A stretch of 64,000 nt of DNA from Insolitispirillum peregrinum. GTDB lineage: Bacteria; Pseudomonadota; Alphaproteobacteria; Rhodospirillales; Rhodospirillaceae. The stretch is from the NCBI RefSeq assembly GCF_042665255.1, contig NZ_JBHTCD010000005.1; one strand, written 5' to 3'. Shown in pieces: positions 40,926 through 49,584 of this stretch. Below the pieces are notes generated by a model. It did not search any database. It saw only the letters and a program-made list of their open reading frames with translations, and was not told where the DNA came from. A program made the translations under genes and the position numbers. Numbering within the stretch: position 1 is the first letter of the stretch; each line of letters opens with the position of its first letter.

Positions 40926-42095
40926 GTGTCCCTGAAGGATTATCTCTTTACCAGTGAATCTGTCTCGGAAGGCCACCCCGACAAGGTGTGTGACCGGATT
41001 TCCGATACCATCGTTGACCTGTTCCTGGCCGCCGACCCCTATGCCCGCGTGGCGGTCGAAACCCTGGCGACGACCAATTTTGTCGTGCTGGCCGGCGAAG
41101 TCCGTGGGCCGGATCACCTGACGCACGACCTGTTCAGGGAAAAGGCCCGCGAAGCCATCCGGGACATTGGCTATGAACAGCACGGGTTCCACTGGAAAGA
41201 CTGCGAAATCATTTCGCACATCCACAGCCAGTCTGCCGACATCGCCGTCGGCGTTGACGCCGCCGGGGCCAAGGACGAAGGCGCTGGCGACCAAGGCATC
41301 ATGTTCGGCTATGCCTGCAACGAAACCGAAGAGCTGATGCCGGCTCCGATCCAGTATTCGCACCGGATCCTGAAGTCGCTGGCCGACGCCCGTCATGGCG
41401 GCCAGAATCTGCTCGGCCCCGACAGCAAGTCGCAGGTCACCCTGCGCTATGTCGATGGCAAGCCGGTCGGCGCCACCTCGATCGTGGTGTCCACCCAGCA
41501 TGCCGCCGCCGCCTCGACCGAGGAAATCCGCGAGCTGGTGCGTCCGCACGTGGCCGCTGCCCTGCCGGAAGGCTGGATGTGCCCGGAAGACGCGTTCTAC
41601 GTCAACCCGACCGGCCGCTTTGTCATCGGTGGCCCGGATGGTGACTGCGGCCTGACCGGTCGCAAGATCATCGTCGACACCTACGGCGGGGCTGCTCCGC
41701 ATGGTGGCGGCGCGTTCTCGGGCAAGGACCCGACCAAGGTTGACCGTTCGGCCGCCTATGCTGCCCGCTATCTGGCCAAGAACGTGGTGGCCGCCGGTCT
41801 GGCAGAGAAGTGCGTGATCCAGCTGTCCTACGCCATTGGCGTTTCCAGGCCGCTGTCGGTCTACGTCAACACTTTTGAGACCGGCAAGGTCGAAGAAGCG
41901 AAGCTGTCGACCGTCCTGCAGGAGCTGATGAACCTCAGCCCGCGCGGGATCCGCGAGCACCTGCAGCTGAACAAGCCGATCTATGCCCGCACCGCCGCCT
42001 ATGGTCACTTCGGCCGCACCCCGGACGCCGATGGCGGCTTCTCGTGGGAACGCGCCGATCTGGTCAGCGACCTGAAGAGCGCCTTCGGCGCCTGA
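40926..42095 (+). CDS. metK: S-adenosylmethionine synthetase
   Basis: A 389-residue protein. LFTSESVSEGHPDKVCDRISD at the N-terminus is the ATP/Met-binding motif. GAGDQGIMFGYA is the hexapeptide-type motif and PHGGGAFSGKD the P-loop-like motif. The GTG at 40926 is chosen because GGAGG is eight bases upstream and the conserved block then begins at residue 7; the upstream frame to 40821 is leader sequence. It supplies SAM for the methyltransferases of the glycan locus among others. Confidence 0.96.
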   Translation: MSLKDYLFTSESVSEGHPDKVCDRISDTIVDLFLAADPYARVAVETLATTNFVVLAGEVRGPDHLTHDLFREKAREAIRDIGYEQHGFHWKDCEIISHIHSQSADIAVGVDAAGAKDEGAGDQGIMFGYACNETEELMPAPIQYSHRILKSLADARHGGQNLLGPDSKSQVTLRYVDGKPVGATSIVVSTQHAAAASTEEIRELVRPHVAAALPEGWMCPEDAFYVNPTGRFVIGGPDGDCGLTGRKIIVDTYGGAAPHGGGAFSGKDPTKVDRSAAYAARYLAKNVVAAGLAEKCVIQLSYAIGVSRPLSVYVNTFETGKVEEAKLSTVLQELMNLSPRGIREHLQLNKPIYARTAAYGHFGRTPDADGGFSWERADLVSDLKSAFGA

Positions 42096-42117
42096 CGGAT
42101 TCGCCTGAACGACAGAC

Positions 42118-42156
42118 AGGGGCTTGGCTTGACAAACAGGCCAGGCCCCTTTCCTT
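42118..42156 (+). terminator. Terminator after metK
   Basis: AGGGGCTTGGC (42118-42128) pairs with GCCAGGCCCCT (about 42140-42150), with one G-U pair, and TTCCTT follows. It lies just before the trmB frame and argues against a trmB start at 42157. Confidence 0.7.
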
Positions 42157-42198
42157 ATGGACCCCGTTTTCAACCGTAACAGAGCCCCCGCGTCAAAG

Positions 42199-42945
42199 AT
42201 GGACCAGAAACCGGAAGATCGCCGTTTTTATGGACGCCGCCACGGCAAACGCCTGAAGCCCGGCCAGAAAAACCTGATGGAAACCCTGTACCCGACTTTG
42301 GCCCTGCCAATCATCGACCGGGGAGAAGCCGAGGCCGGTCCGCGTCCGGATCTGGCTGGCTCGATTGATCCGCGCAGCTTTTTCACCGACATGCCGCAGC
42401 CCCCGGACTCCCTGTGGCTGGAAATCGGCTTTGGTGGTGGGGAACATCTGGCCCATCAGGCGCAGCACAATCCGGCCATCGGCTTTCTTGGCGCTGAGCC
42501 GTTCATCAACGGCATCGGCAAACTACTGAGCAAGATTGACGAACACGACCTGAAGAACGTCCGTCTGTATGGCGAGGACGTCCGCCCCCTGCTCGACCGC
42601 CTGCCGGATGCCTGCTTTGACAAGGTGTTCCTGCTGTTCCCCGATCCGTGGCCGAAATCGCGCCACTGGCGGCGACGGTTCGTCAACGACTGGAACCTCG
42701 ACATGATCGGGCGGTTGCTGAAGGATGGCAGCGAATTCCGGGTGGCCTCGGATGACCCGACCTATCAGACCTGGACCATGCGGGTGGTCCCGGAGCATCC
42801 GCTGTTCCAGTGGACGGCTCAGGGCCCCGATGACTGGCGCAACCGCTGGGCCGACGCCTGCCCGACCCGCTATGAACAAAAAGCCGTGCGCTGTGGCCGC
42901 ACCCCGATGTATTTCAGCTTTGAACGCAAGCCCCGCACGGCATGA
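42199..42945 (+). CDS. trmB: tRNA (guanine-N7)-methyltransferase
   Basis: A 248-residue protein. RRFYGRRHGKRLKPGQ at the N-terminus is typical of alphaproteobacterial TrmB. LWLEIGFGGGEHLAHQA is SAM motif I, and LLFPDPWPKSRHWRRRF is the TrmB-specific active-site block. It methylates G46 of tRNA. ATG at 42199 is preferred because the frame's first ATG (42157) abuts the metK terminator. Neither start has a good ribosome site. Confidence 0.92.
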   Translation: MDQKPEDRRFYGRRHGKRLKPGQKNLMETLYPTLALPIIDRGEAEAGPRPDLAGSIDPRSFFTDMPQPPDSLWLEIGFGGGEHLAHQAQHNPAIGFLGAEPFINGIGKLLSKIDEHDLKNVRLYGEDVRPLLDRLPDACFDKVFLLFPDPWPKSRHWRRRFVNDWNLDMIGRLLKDGSEFRVASDDPTYQTWTMRVVPEHPLFQWTAQGPDDWRNRWADACPTRYEQKAVRCGRTPMYFSFERKPRTA

Positions 42946-42954
42946 TCGCCAAAC

Positions 42955-42999
42955 TCCCCCTCCTGCCCGGACTTTGGGCAGGAGGGGGATTGTGTTTTA
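42955..42999 (+). terminator. Terminator after trmB
   Basis: CCCCCTCCTGCCC (42956-42968) and GGGCAGGAGGGGG (42976-42988) form a perfect 13-bp stem with a 7-base loop, followed by ATTGTGTTTT. It is 11 bp after the trmB stop. Confidence 0.9.
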
Positions 43000-43018
43000 A
43001 GCACAACCGGCGTATATA
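42990..43018 (+). promoter_or_regulatory. Predicted promoter of the rimP-nusA-infB operon
   Basis: TTGTGT (42990-42995) and TATATA (43013-43018) are spaced by 17 bases and sit between the trmB terminator and the leader attenuator. Transcription would start near 43025. Confidence 0.55.
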
Positions 43019-43040
43019 GACGTCTATGACATTCTCTGGT

Positions 43041-43087
43041 GTGGCCCACAGGGGCGCAGGGGGTGGGCCAGTGGCCCACTTTTTTTG
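43041..43087 (+). promoter_or_regulatory. Candidate three-arm attenuator in the rimP-nusA leader
   Basis: Arm 1 TGGCCCAC (43042-43049), arm 2 GTGGGCCA (43063-43070) and arm 3 TGGCCCAC (43072-43079) allow two exclusive hairpins. Arms 2-3 followed by seven T (43080-43086) make a terminator; arms 1-2 would prevent it. It precedes rimP by about 90 bases. The operon encodes NusA, which controls termination, so autoregulation is plausible. Confidence 0.6.
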
Positions 43088-43175
43088 TTATTGGGGCCTG
43101 AATTACCGGCCCTGCCAACGACTCCCGCGCCAGGCCCACCCCTCTCTTGCGTTTCTTTGCCAATGGGATACCCCG

Positions 43176-43751
43176 ATGGACCTGGTTGACCGGCTGATCA
43201 GCATCATTGAACCCACCATTGACGCGATGGGCTATGAGCTGGTGCGCGTGCAAATTCAAGGGAACCGTCGTCAGACCGTGCAGGTGATGGCCGACCGCAA
43301 GGACGGCGCCTCGATGACGGTGGACGACTGTTCTGATATCAGCCATGCCGTTTCGGCGGTACTGGACGTGGAAGATCCGATCGCAGGGGCGTATAATCTG
43401 GAAATCAGTTCGCCGGGGATCGATCGTCCGCTCACCCGCCTGAAGGATTTCGAAGCCTGGGCCGGGTTCGAGTGCAAGCTCGAAGCCAAGGGCCTGCAGG
43501 ACGGGCGCAAGCGGTACGCAGGCAAGTTGCTGGGCCTTGAAGGTTCGGACGTGCTGCTGCTTGTTGACGGCGAAACCTTCCGCGTCCCGTTCGACGCGGT
43601 GTCCAAAGCCAAACTGGTCCTGACCGACGAGCTGATCGCAGCTGTCACCCAGGGCGCAGACCTGACCGATCCGGACGGCGACGATGGCGACCTGGGCGAG
43701 CTGCCCGACGGCGACATCGAGCCGGACAACGACAACATCATTCAAGACTAA
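43176..43751 (+). CDS. rimP: Ribosome maturation factor RimP
   Basis: A 191-residue protein. IIEPTIDAMGYELVRVQIQG (10-29) and YNLEISSPGIDRPLT are the two signature blocks. An acidic tail (about 155-191) is long for the family. It is needed for 30S subunit assembly. The ATG at 43176 is chosen because it begins the conserved domain; the frame upstream (from 43026) is the attenuator leader. nusA follows after 16 bp. Confidence 0.94.
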   Translation: MDLVDRLISIIEPTIDAMGYELVRVQIQGNRRQTVQVMADRKDGASMTVDDCSDISHAVSAVLDVEDPIAGAYNLEISSPGIDRPLTRLKDFEAWAGFECKLEAKGLQDGRKRYAGKLLGLEGSDVLLLVDGETFRVPFDAVSKAKLVLTDELIAAVTQGADLTDPDGDDGDLGELPDGDIEPDNDNIIQD

Positions 43752-43767
43752 AGCTAGGGCTTAGACG

Positions 43768-45303
43768 ATGGAACGAACTGTTGGCATGGCGCGGCCGGAA
43801 CTTTTGCAGGTCGCCGACAGCGTGGCCCGCGACAAGAACATTGATCGCGAGGAAGTTTTCGCCGCCATGGAGCAGGCCATTCAAAAGGCTGGCCGCTCCA
43901 AGTATGGCCATGAACACGACATCCGCGCCCACATCGACCGCCGCAGCGGCGAAATCAAACTGGCGCGTTACATCGAACTCGTCGAAACGGTCGAGGACGA
44001 GCACACCCAGATGACGGTCGCCCAGGCCCGGCGCAAAAAGCCCGATGGCAAGGTCGGTGACTTTGTGGTTGACCCGCTGCCGCCGATCGACTTTGGCCGC
44101 ATCGCTGCGCAGACCGCCAAGCAGGTGATCGTGCAGAAGGTGCGTGACGCCGAGCGTGAACGCCAGTTCAACGAATACAAGGACCGGATTGGCGAAATCG
44201 TCAACGGTCTGGTCAAGCGTGTCGAATTCGGCAACGTGATTGTCGATATGGGCCGCGCCGAAGCCCTGTTGCGCCGTGACGAACTGATCCCGCGCGAGCA
44301 TTTCAAGAACGGTGACCGCGTGCGCGCCTACATCATGGATGTGCGCAAGGAACAGCGTGGCCCGCAGATTTTCCTGTCGCGTTCGCACCCGGGCTTCATG
44401 GCTCAGCTGTTTGCGCAGGAAGTGCCGGAAATCTATGACGGCATCATCGAAATCAAGGCCGTCGCCCGTGATCCCGGCTCGCGCGCCAAGATCGCCGTGG
44501 TGTCCAACGACTCCGGCATCGACCCGGTCGGCGCCTGCGTCGGCATGCGCGGCTCGCGCGTGCAGGCGGTGGTTGCCGAGTTGCAGGGCGAAAAGATCGA
44601 CATCATTCCCTGGACCGCCGACCCGGCGACCTTTGTGGTCAACGCGCTGGCTCCGGCCGAAGTGGCCAAGGTGGTTCTGGACGAAGATGCCGGCCGCATC
44701 GAAGTGGTCGTTCCCGACGACCAGCTGTCGCTGGCCATCGGCCGTCGTGGTCAGAACGTTCGTCTGGCCAGCCAGTTGTCTGGCTGGGATATCGACATCC
44801 TGACCGAAGAAGCCGAATCCGAACGCCGTCAGGAAGAGTTCCGGACCCGTTCAAACCTGTTCATCGAAGCGCTGGACATCGACGACGTGATCGCTCACCT
44901 GCTGGTGACCGAAGGCTTTACCACCGTCGAAGAAGTGGCCTACGTTCCGCTGGACGAACTGACCGAAATCGAAGGCTTTGATGGCGATGTCGCCACCGAG
45001 CTGCAGGCGCGCGCCCAGGGGTATCTGGCCGAACAGGCCCGGATCGCCGAACAGCGCTGCGACGAGCTGGGTGTTGATGCCGCCCTGCGCCAGATGGAAG
45101 GCCTGACCCCGCAGGTTCTGGTCGCTCTGGGCGAAGCCGGTGTGAAAACCCTGGATGATCTGGCCGACCTGTCGTCGGGCGAATTCCAGGATTACGTCGG
45201 GGCCGACGCCGTCAGCGAAGGCGAAGCCAATGCCATCATCATGGCGGCTCGCGTGCAGGCTGGCTGGTTTGAAGGCCTGGATGACAACGAGGAGAACGCC
45301 TGA
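43768..45303 (+). CDS. nusA: Transcription termination/antitermination factor NusA
   Basis: A 511-residue protein. The order is: an N-terminal RNAP-binding domain (1-130); an S1 domain (NGLVKRVEFGNVIVDMGRAEALLRRDELIPRE); two KH domains (KIAVVSNDSGIDPVGACVGMRGSRVQAV and VVVPDDQLSLAIGRRGQNVRLASQLSG); and C-terminal acidic repeats at about 360-500. The start MERTVGMARPELLQVADSV is standard. It may act on the attenuator in its own operon leader. Confidence 0.96.
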   Translation: MERTVGMARPELLQVADSVARDKNIDREEVFAAMEQAIQKAGRSKYGHEHDIRAHIDRRSGEIKLARYIELVETVEDEHTQMTVAQARRKKPDGKVGDFVVDPLPPIDFGRIAAQTAKQVIVQKVRDAERERQFNEYKDRIGEIVNGLVKRVEFGNVIVDMGRAEALLRRDELIPREHFKNGDRVRAYIMDVRKEQRGPQIFLSRSHPGFMAQLFAQEVPEIYDGIIEIKAVARDPGSRAKIAVVSNDSGIDPVGACVGMRGSRVQAVVAELQGEKIDIIPWTADPATFVVNALAPAEVAKVVLDEDAGRIEVVVPDDQLSLAIGRRGQNVRLASQLSGWDIDILTEEAESERRQEEFRTRSNLFIEALDIDDVIAHLLVTEGFTTVEEVAYVPLDELTEIEGFDGDVATELQARAQGYLAEQARIAEQRCDELGVDAALRQMEGLTPQVLVALGEAGVKTLDDLADLSSGEFQDYVGADAVSEGEANAIIMAARVQAGWFEGLDDNEENA

Positions 45304-45307
45304 CTCC

Positions 45308-46132
45308 ATGACATCACAGTCCCGGGTTCCCATCCCGCCTGACCTTGCCAAAGACCCTCCACCGCCCGATACACGGTGCAAGGGGCACCGCAAGGGAGAA
45401 AAAACGGCCCCCCGTCATGGGGCTGCCGACTCTGACAGTGATCCGACGCTCCGCCGCTGCATCGTCAGCGGCGAGAGCTTCCCGAAAGAGCGGATGATCC
45501 GCTTTGTTGCCACTCCCGATGGTTCGGTGGTGGCAGATCTGGACGGAAAACTGCCCGGGCGGGGTTTGTGGTTGAGTGCGCGCCGCGATATGGTAGAAAC
45601 AGCCACGCGCAAGCGGGCATTCTCCCGCGCAGCCCGGCAGGCCTTGACGGCTCCGCCGGATCTGGCCGATCAGGTCGCGATGCAGTTGCGCAACCGTTGC
45701 CTTGATACCCTTGGCTTTGCCCGCCGCGCCGGTCTGGTGGTGGCAGGATTTGACAAGGTCAAGGCCGAAGCCAAGGCAGGACGGGTTGTCCTGCTACTGG
45801 AAGCCGAGGACGGTGCCGAGGACGGACGGCGCAAATTGACTGCACTGGCCCCCAAAGCGCCAGTGATTGACATGTTTTCGGGGGCCGAACTGGCCGCCAT
45901 TCTTGGCCGTGACCACGTGGTGCATGTCGCCCTGGTTGCTGGTCCCCCGGCTCAGCGGCCCCTGGTCGCCCGGCTGGAACACCTTATCGATCGCCTGGTG
46001 GCCTATCTGGGCCAGGGTGATTGTGCGGAACACGTCCCCGCGCCAGCGCAGGGGCGGACGGAACCGACGGAACCGGCCCCGGCGCACGCCTGGTCCGAAG
46101 GGCCGTCCGAGCACACTGATTTTGACGCCTAA
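45308..46132 (+). CDS. YlxR (DUF448)/L7Ae-like RNA-binding protein
   Basis: A 274-residue protein with the DUF448/YlxR domain (LRRCIVSGESFPKERMIRF, about residues 48-66) fused to an L7Ae-like domain (LDTLGFARRAGLVVAGFDKVKAEAKAG, then VVLLLEAEDG). This fusion is usual in alphaproteobacteria between nusA and infB. The first 45 residues are basic and disordered-looking. The C-terminus is rich in Glu/Pro. It starts four bases after the nusA stop. Confidence 0.88.
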   Translation: MTSQSRVPIPPDLAKDPPPPDTRCKGHRKGEKTAPRHGAADSDSDPTLRRCIVSGESFPKERMIRFVATPDGSVVADLDGKLPGRGLWLSARRDMVETATRKRAFSRAARQALTAPPDLADQVAMQLRNRCLDTLGFARRAGLVVAGFDKVKAEAKAGRVVLLLEAEDGAEDGRRKLTALAPKAPVIDMFSGAELAAILGRDHVVHVALVAGPPAQRPLVARLEHLIDRLVAYLGQGDCAEHVPAPAQGRTEPTEPAPAHAWSEGPSEHTDFDA

Positions 46133-46148
46133 GGACGAACCGGTACGA

Positions 46149-48941
46149 ATGTCGAACGATAACGAAAAGAAGCCTTTGTCGCTCTCGCGCGGAAAGCTGG
46201 AACTGACGAAAACGGTCGGGGCTGGCAAGGTCGAGCAGACCTTCCCCCATGGCCGTAAGAAGGAAGTCACCGTCGAGCGCCGCAAGAAGCGTTCGTTTAC
46301 CCCGGGCGCTGAAGGTCCGTCAAACGACAAGCGCAAGGACGCGGCGACCGCCTCCCTGCCCACCATCGAGCTGCCCAATCACCCCTCGCTGGCCAAGCTG
46401 ACCCCGGAAGAGCGTCAGCACCGCGTGCAGGTGTTGCAGCTGGCCCATCGCGCTGCCGAGGAAGAAGCCCGTAAAAAGGTTGAAGCCGAAAAGCGCGCCG
46501 TCGAAGCTGCCAAGCTCGCCGCCGAAGAAGCCGAGAAGGCTCGAATCGTCGCCGAGGAAGACGCCCGTCGCAAGGCGATCGAGGACGCCGCTGCCGCCAA
46601 GGCCGCCGAGGAAGCCGCCGCCAAGGCTGCGGTTGAACAGGCTGCGCAGGCTGCTGCTGCTCCCAGGCCCGCTCCGGCTGCTGCCGCTCCGGCTCCGCGC
46701 CCCGCTGCTCAGGCAGGCCGTGGCCCGGGTCAGGGCGCTGGTGGCCCCCGCCAGGGTGCTGGTGGTGGTTCCCGCTCGTCCAACAACCGCCCGGCGGTTC
46801 CGGCGCCCAAGGCGCTGAGCCGTGATCAGGGTGGCCGTGACCAGGGCAACCGGGCCGATCAGGCTCCGCGCGCCGACCTGGCTCCCAAGGAGCCGCCGGT
46901 CAAGGAAAACACCAAGGCCGTCAAGCCTGCCGATCCGGAACGCAAGTCCCGCCTGATCGACGACGAGGACGAACGCCGGAAGGGTCTGGGCGCGGCCGCC
47001 AAGGTTGCCGCCAAGGTCGCGCCGGTCAAGAAGGCCGTCGATGTCAAGCGTCGTGGCAAGCTCAGCGTCAGCTCGGTGATGGAGGATGATGAAGGCCGTC
47101 GTGGTCGTTCCGTCGCCGCCATGAAGCGCGCGGCGCAAAAAGAACGCCGCAAGATGCAGGCCCAGTTCCAGAGCCCGGAAAAGGTCGTCCGCGAAGTCAT
47201 CATTCCGGACGCCATCACCGTGCAGGAACTGGCCAACCGTATGGCCGAACGCGCCCCGAACGTCATCAAGGCCCTGATGAAGATGGGCGTGATGGCGACC
47301 ATCAACCAGGTGATTGATTCGGATACCGCCCAGCTGGTGGTCGAAGAATTCAACCACCAGGCCAAGCGCGTGTCGGAAAGCGACGTCGAAGTCGGTCTGG
47401 AAACCGGCCCGGACATCGAAGGCAGCCTGCGGTCGCGTGCCCCGGTCGTTACCGTCATGGGTCACGTTGACCACGGCAAGACCTCGCTGCTTGACGCCCT
47501 GCGTGAAACCGACGTGGTGTCGGGCGAAGCCGGTGGCATCACCCAGCACATCGGTGCCTATCAGGTCACCATGTCCACCGGTGCCAAGATCACCTTCATC
47601 GACACCCCGGGCCACGAGGCGTTCACCGCCATGCGTGCCCGCGGCGCCAAGGTGACCGACATCGTGATTCTGGTGGTGGCTGCCGACGACGGCATCATGC
47701 CGCAGACCATCGAAGCCATCCGCCACGCCAAGGCAGCCGAAGTGCCGATCGTGGTGGCGGTCAACAAGATGGACAAGCACGGGGCCGATCCGGAACGCGT
47801 GCGCACCGAACTGCTGAGCCACGAAATCGTGGTCGAGCAGATGGGCGGCGACGTGCAGTGCATCGAAGTGTCGGCGAAAAAGCGCCTCAACCTCGACAAG
47901 CTGGAAGAAGCCATTCTGTTGCAGGCCGAAATCCTGGAACTGAAGGCCAACCCGAACCGTCTGGCCGAAGGCACCATTGTCGAAGCCAAGATGGAAAAGG
48001 GCCGTGGCTCGGTGGCCACCGTGCTGGTCAAGCGCGGTACCCTGCGCGTCGGCGACATCTTTGTGGCTGGCGCCGAGTGGGGCCGCGTCCGCGCGATGAT
48101 CGACGACCATGGCAACCGTGTCGAAGAAGCAGGTCCGTCGATGCCGGTCGAAATCCTCGGCCTGCAGGGTGTTCCGGCGGCTGGTGATGACCTGATCGTG
48201 GTCGAAGACGAACAGAAGGCACGCGAAGTGTCGAGCTATCGTCAGCGCAAGGACCGCGAAGCCCAGGCTGTCAAGTCGGCGCGCGGCACCATGGAACAGA
48301 TGTTCGCCAAGATCCAGGCGGGCGAAGCCAAGGAACTGCCGGTCGTCATCAAGGGCGACGTGCAGGGTTCGATCGAAGCGCTCATCGGTACCCTGGAAAA
48401 ATGCGGTTCGGACGAAGTCAAGGTGCGCGTGCTGCACGGTGCCGTTGGCGCGATCAACGAATCCGACATCACCCTGGCCAAGGCATCCGAAGCCCTGGTG
48501 GTCGGTTTCAACGTCCGTGCCAACCCGCAGGCACGCGAAATGGCGCGCCGCGACGGGGTGGACATCCGTTACTACTCGATCATCTACGATGTCGCCAACG
48601 ACATGCGTGCGGCCCTGACCGGTATGCTTTCGCCGACCTATCAGGAAAAGTTCATCGGTTACGCAGAAATCCGCGAAGTGTTCAACATCACCAAGGTTGG
48701 CAAGGTCGCTGGTTGCCGTGTTACCGAAGGCATCATCAAGCGCGGCTGCAAGGTTCGCCTGCTGCGTGACAACGTGGTTGTCCACGAAGGCGATCTCGGC
48801 CAGCTCAAGCGCTTCAAGGACGACGTCAAGGAAGTCCGCGAAGGCTTTGAATGCGGGATGTCGTTTGCCAACTATGACAACATCCAGGTTGGCGACGTCT
48901 TCGAATGCTTTGAAATGGAAGAAATCGCCGCCCAGCTGTAA
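46149..48941 (+). CDS. infB: Translation initiation factor IF-2
   Basis: A 930-residue protein. An N-terminal Ala/Glu/Lys-rich coiled segment (about 90-190) and a Pro/Gly/Arg-rich linker precede IF2N and the GTPase domain: VMGHVDHGKTSLLDAL (G1), DTPGHEAFT (G3) and NKMDK (G4). Domains II-IV follow to the C-terminus. The ATG at 46149 follows AAGGACGAACC. It delivers initiator tRNA to the 30S subunit. It lies 16 bp after the YlxR-like gene. Confidence 0.96.
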   Translation: MSNDNEKKPLSLSRGKLELTKTVGAGKVEQTFPHGRKKEVTVERRKKRSFTPGAEGPSNDKRKDAATASLPTIELPNHPSLAKLTPEERQHRVQVLQLAHRAAEEEARKKVEAEKRAVEAAKLAAEEAEKARIVAEEDARRKAIEDAAAAKAAEEAAAKAAVEQAAQAAAAPRPAPAAAAPAPRPAAQAGRGPGQGAGGPRQGAGGGSRSSNNRPAVPAPKALSRDQGGRDQGNRADQAPRADLAPKEPPVKENTKAVKPADPERKSRLIDDEDERRKGLGAAAKVAAKVAPVKKAVDVKRRGKLSVSSVMEDDEGRRGRSVAAMKRAAQKERRKMQAQFQSPEKVVREVIIPDAITVQELANRMAERAPNVIKALMKMGVMATINQVIDSDTAQLVVEEFNHQAKRVSESDVEVGLETGPDIEGSLRSRAPVVTVMGHVDHGKTSLLDALRETDVVSGEAGGITQHIGAYQVTMSTGAKITFIDTPGHEAFTAMRARGAKVTDIVILVVAADDGIMPQTIEAIRHAKAAEVPIVVAVNKMDKHGADPERVRTELLSHEIVVEQMGGDVQCIEVSAKKRLNLDKLEEAILLQAEILELKANPNRLAEGTIVEAKMEKGRGSVATVLVKRGTLRVGDIFVAGAEWGRVRAMIDDHGNRVEEAGPSMPVEILGLQGVPAAGDDLIVVEDEQKAREVSSYRQRKDREAQAVKSARGTMEQMFAKIQAGEAKELPVVIKGDVQGSIEALIGTLEKCGSDEVKVRVLHGAVGAINESDITLAKASEALVVGFNVRANPQAREMARRDGVDIRYYSIIYDVANDMRAALTGMLSPTYQEKFIGYAEIREVFNITKVGKVAGCRVTEGIIKRGCKVRLLRDNVVVHEGDLGQLKRFKDDVKEVREGFECGMSFANYDNIQVGDVFECFEMEEIAAQL

Positions 48942-48970
48942 GGCTGACCAGGCACTTTTCCAGGCTGTTT

Positions 48971-49003
48971 CCCCGGCATCTCCCTTTTGGGTCGATGCCG
49001 GGG
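48971..49003 (+). terminator. Stem-loop downstream of infB
   Basis: CCCCGGCATC (48971-48980) and GATGCCGGGG (48994-49003) form a perfect 10-bp stem with a 13-base loop. No U-run follows, so it may stabilise or process the transcript rather than end it. Confidence 0.5.
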
Positions 49004-49012
49004 CTGGCTGCT

Positions 49013-49057
49013 ACGGCGCCCGGTCGGTTTTCACCGCACGGGTGCCGTTTTCTTTTT
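49013..49057 (+). terminator. Rho-independent terminator between infB and rbfA
   Basis: ACGGCGCCCG (49013-49022) and CGGGTGCCGT (49039-49048), with one G-U pair, form a 10-bp stem followed by TTTTCTTTTT. It lies inside the otherwise continuous nusA-pnp gene order and should reduce read-through into rbfA. Confidence 0.75.
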
Positions 49058-49103
49058 ACAGCCCGGCCCATCACGATTTTACAGGAAACAAGGAGCCCCC
49101 CTC

Positions 49104-49580
49104 ATGTCTCGCGCTCCCAGCAAGGCCCCCTCGCAGCGCCAGCTGCGCGTTGCCGAAGAAATCCGCTACGCTCTGGCAATGACCATCGAGCGCGGTGATG
49201 TGCACGACGCCGTGCTGCAACAGCACCCGCTGACCATCACCCAGGTCCGGGTCAGCCCGGACCTGAAGAACGCCACCGCCTTTTTCACCCCGCTGGGTGG
49301 TGGCGAGGCGGCCCCGTTACTTGACGCCCTGAAGCGGGCAACGCCGTTCCTGCGTCATGAACTGGCCCGCCGGGTCAACATGAAATTCGTGCCGCGGCTG
49401 TCGTTCCAGACCGATACCAGCTTTGACGAATACAGCCACATCGAAGAACTGCTGCACCGCCCCGAGGTCCTGCGCGACACCGGTGCCGGGCATGCCCCGG
49501 ATGACGCAGACGAAGACGAAGACGAAGACGAAGACGATGATGATGATGCCGTTGATGGCATCAACCGGCTGAAAGACTGA
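49104..49580 (+). CDS. rbfA: Ribosome-binding factor A
   Basis: A 158-residue protein. SQRQLRVAEEIRYALAMTIERGD and the HPLTITQVRVSPDLKNATAFF core with RVNMKFVPRLSFQTDTSFDE match RbfA. The C-terminal 30 residues are an Asp/Glu run encoded by four GACGAA units (49509-49532) and GAT repeats. AAGGAG lies upstream of the ATG. It assists late 30S maturation. truB starts five bases after its stop. Confidence 0.94.
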   Translation: MSRAPSKAPSQRQLRVAEEIRYALAMTIERGDVHDAVLQQHPLTITQVRVSPDLKNATAFFTPLGGGEAAPLLDALKRATPFLRHELARRVNMKFVPRLSFQTDTSFDEYSHIEELLHRPEVLRDTGAGHAPDDADEDEDEDEDDDDDAVDGINRLKD

Positions 49581-49584
49581 ACCG

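Noticed and set aside
46320..48785. An 821-codon minus-strand frame opposite infB
   Set aside because: It is antisense to the highly conserved infB and reads as a codon-bias shadow.
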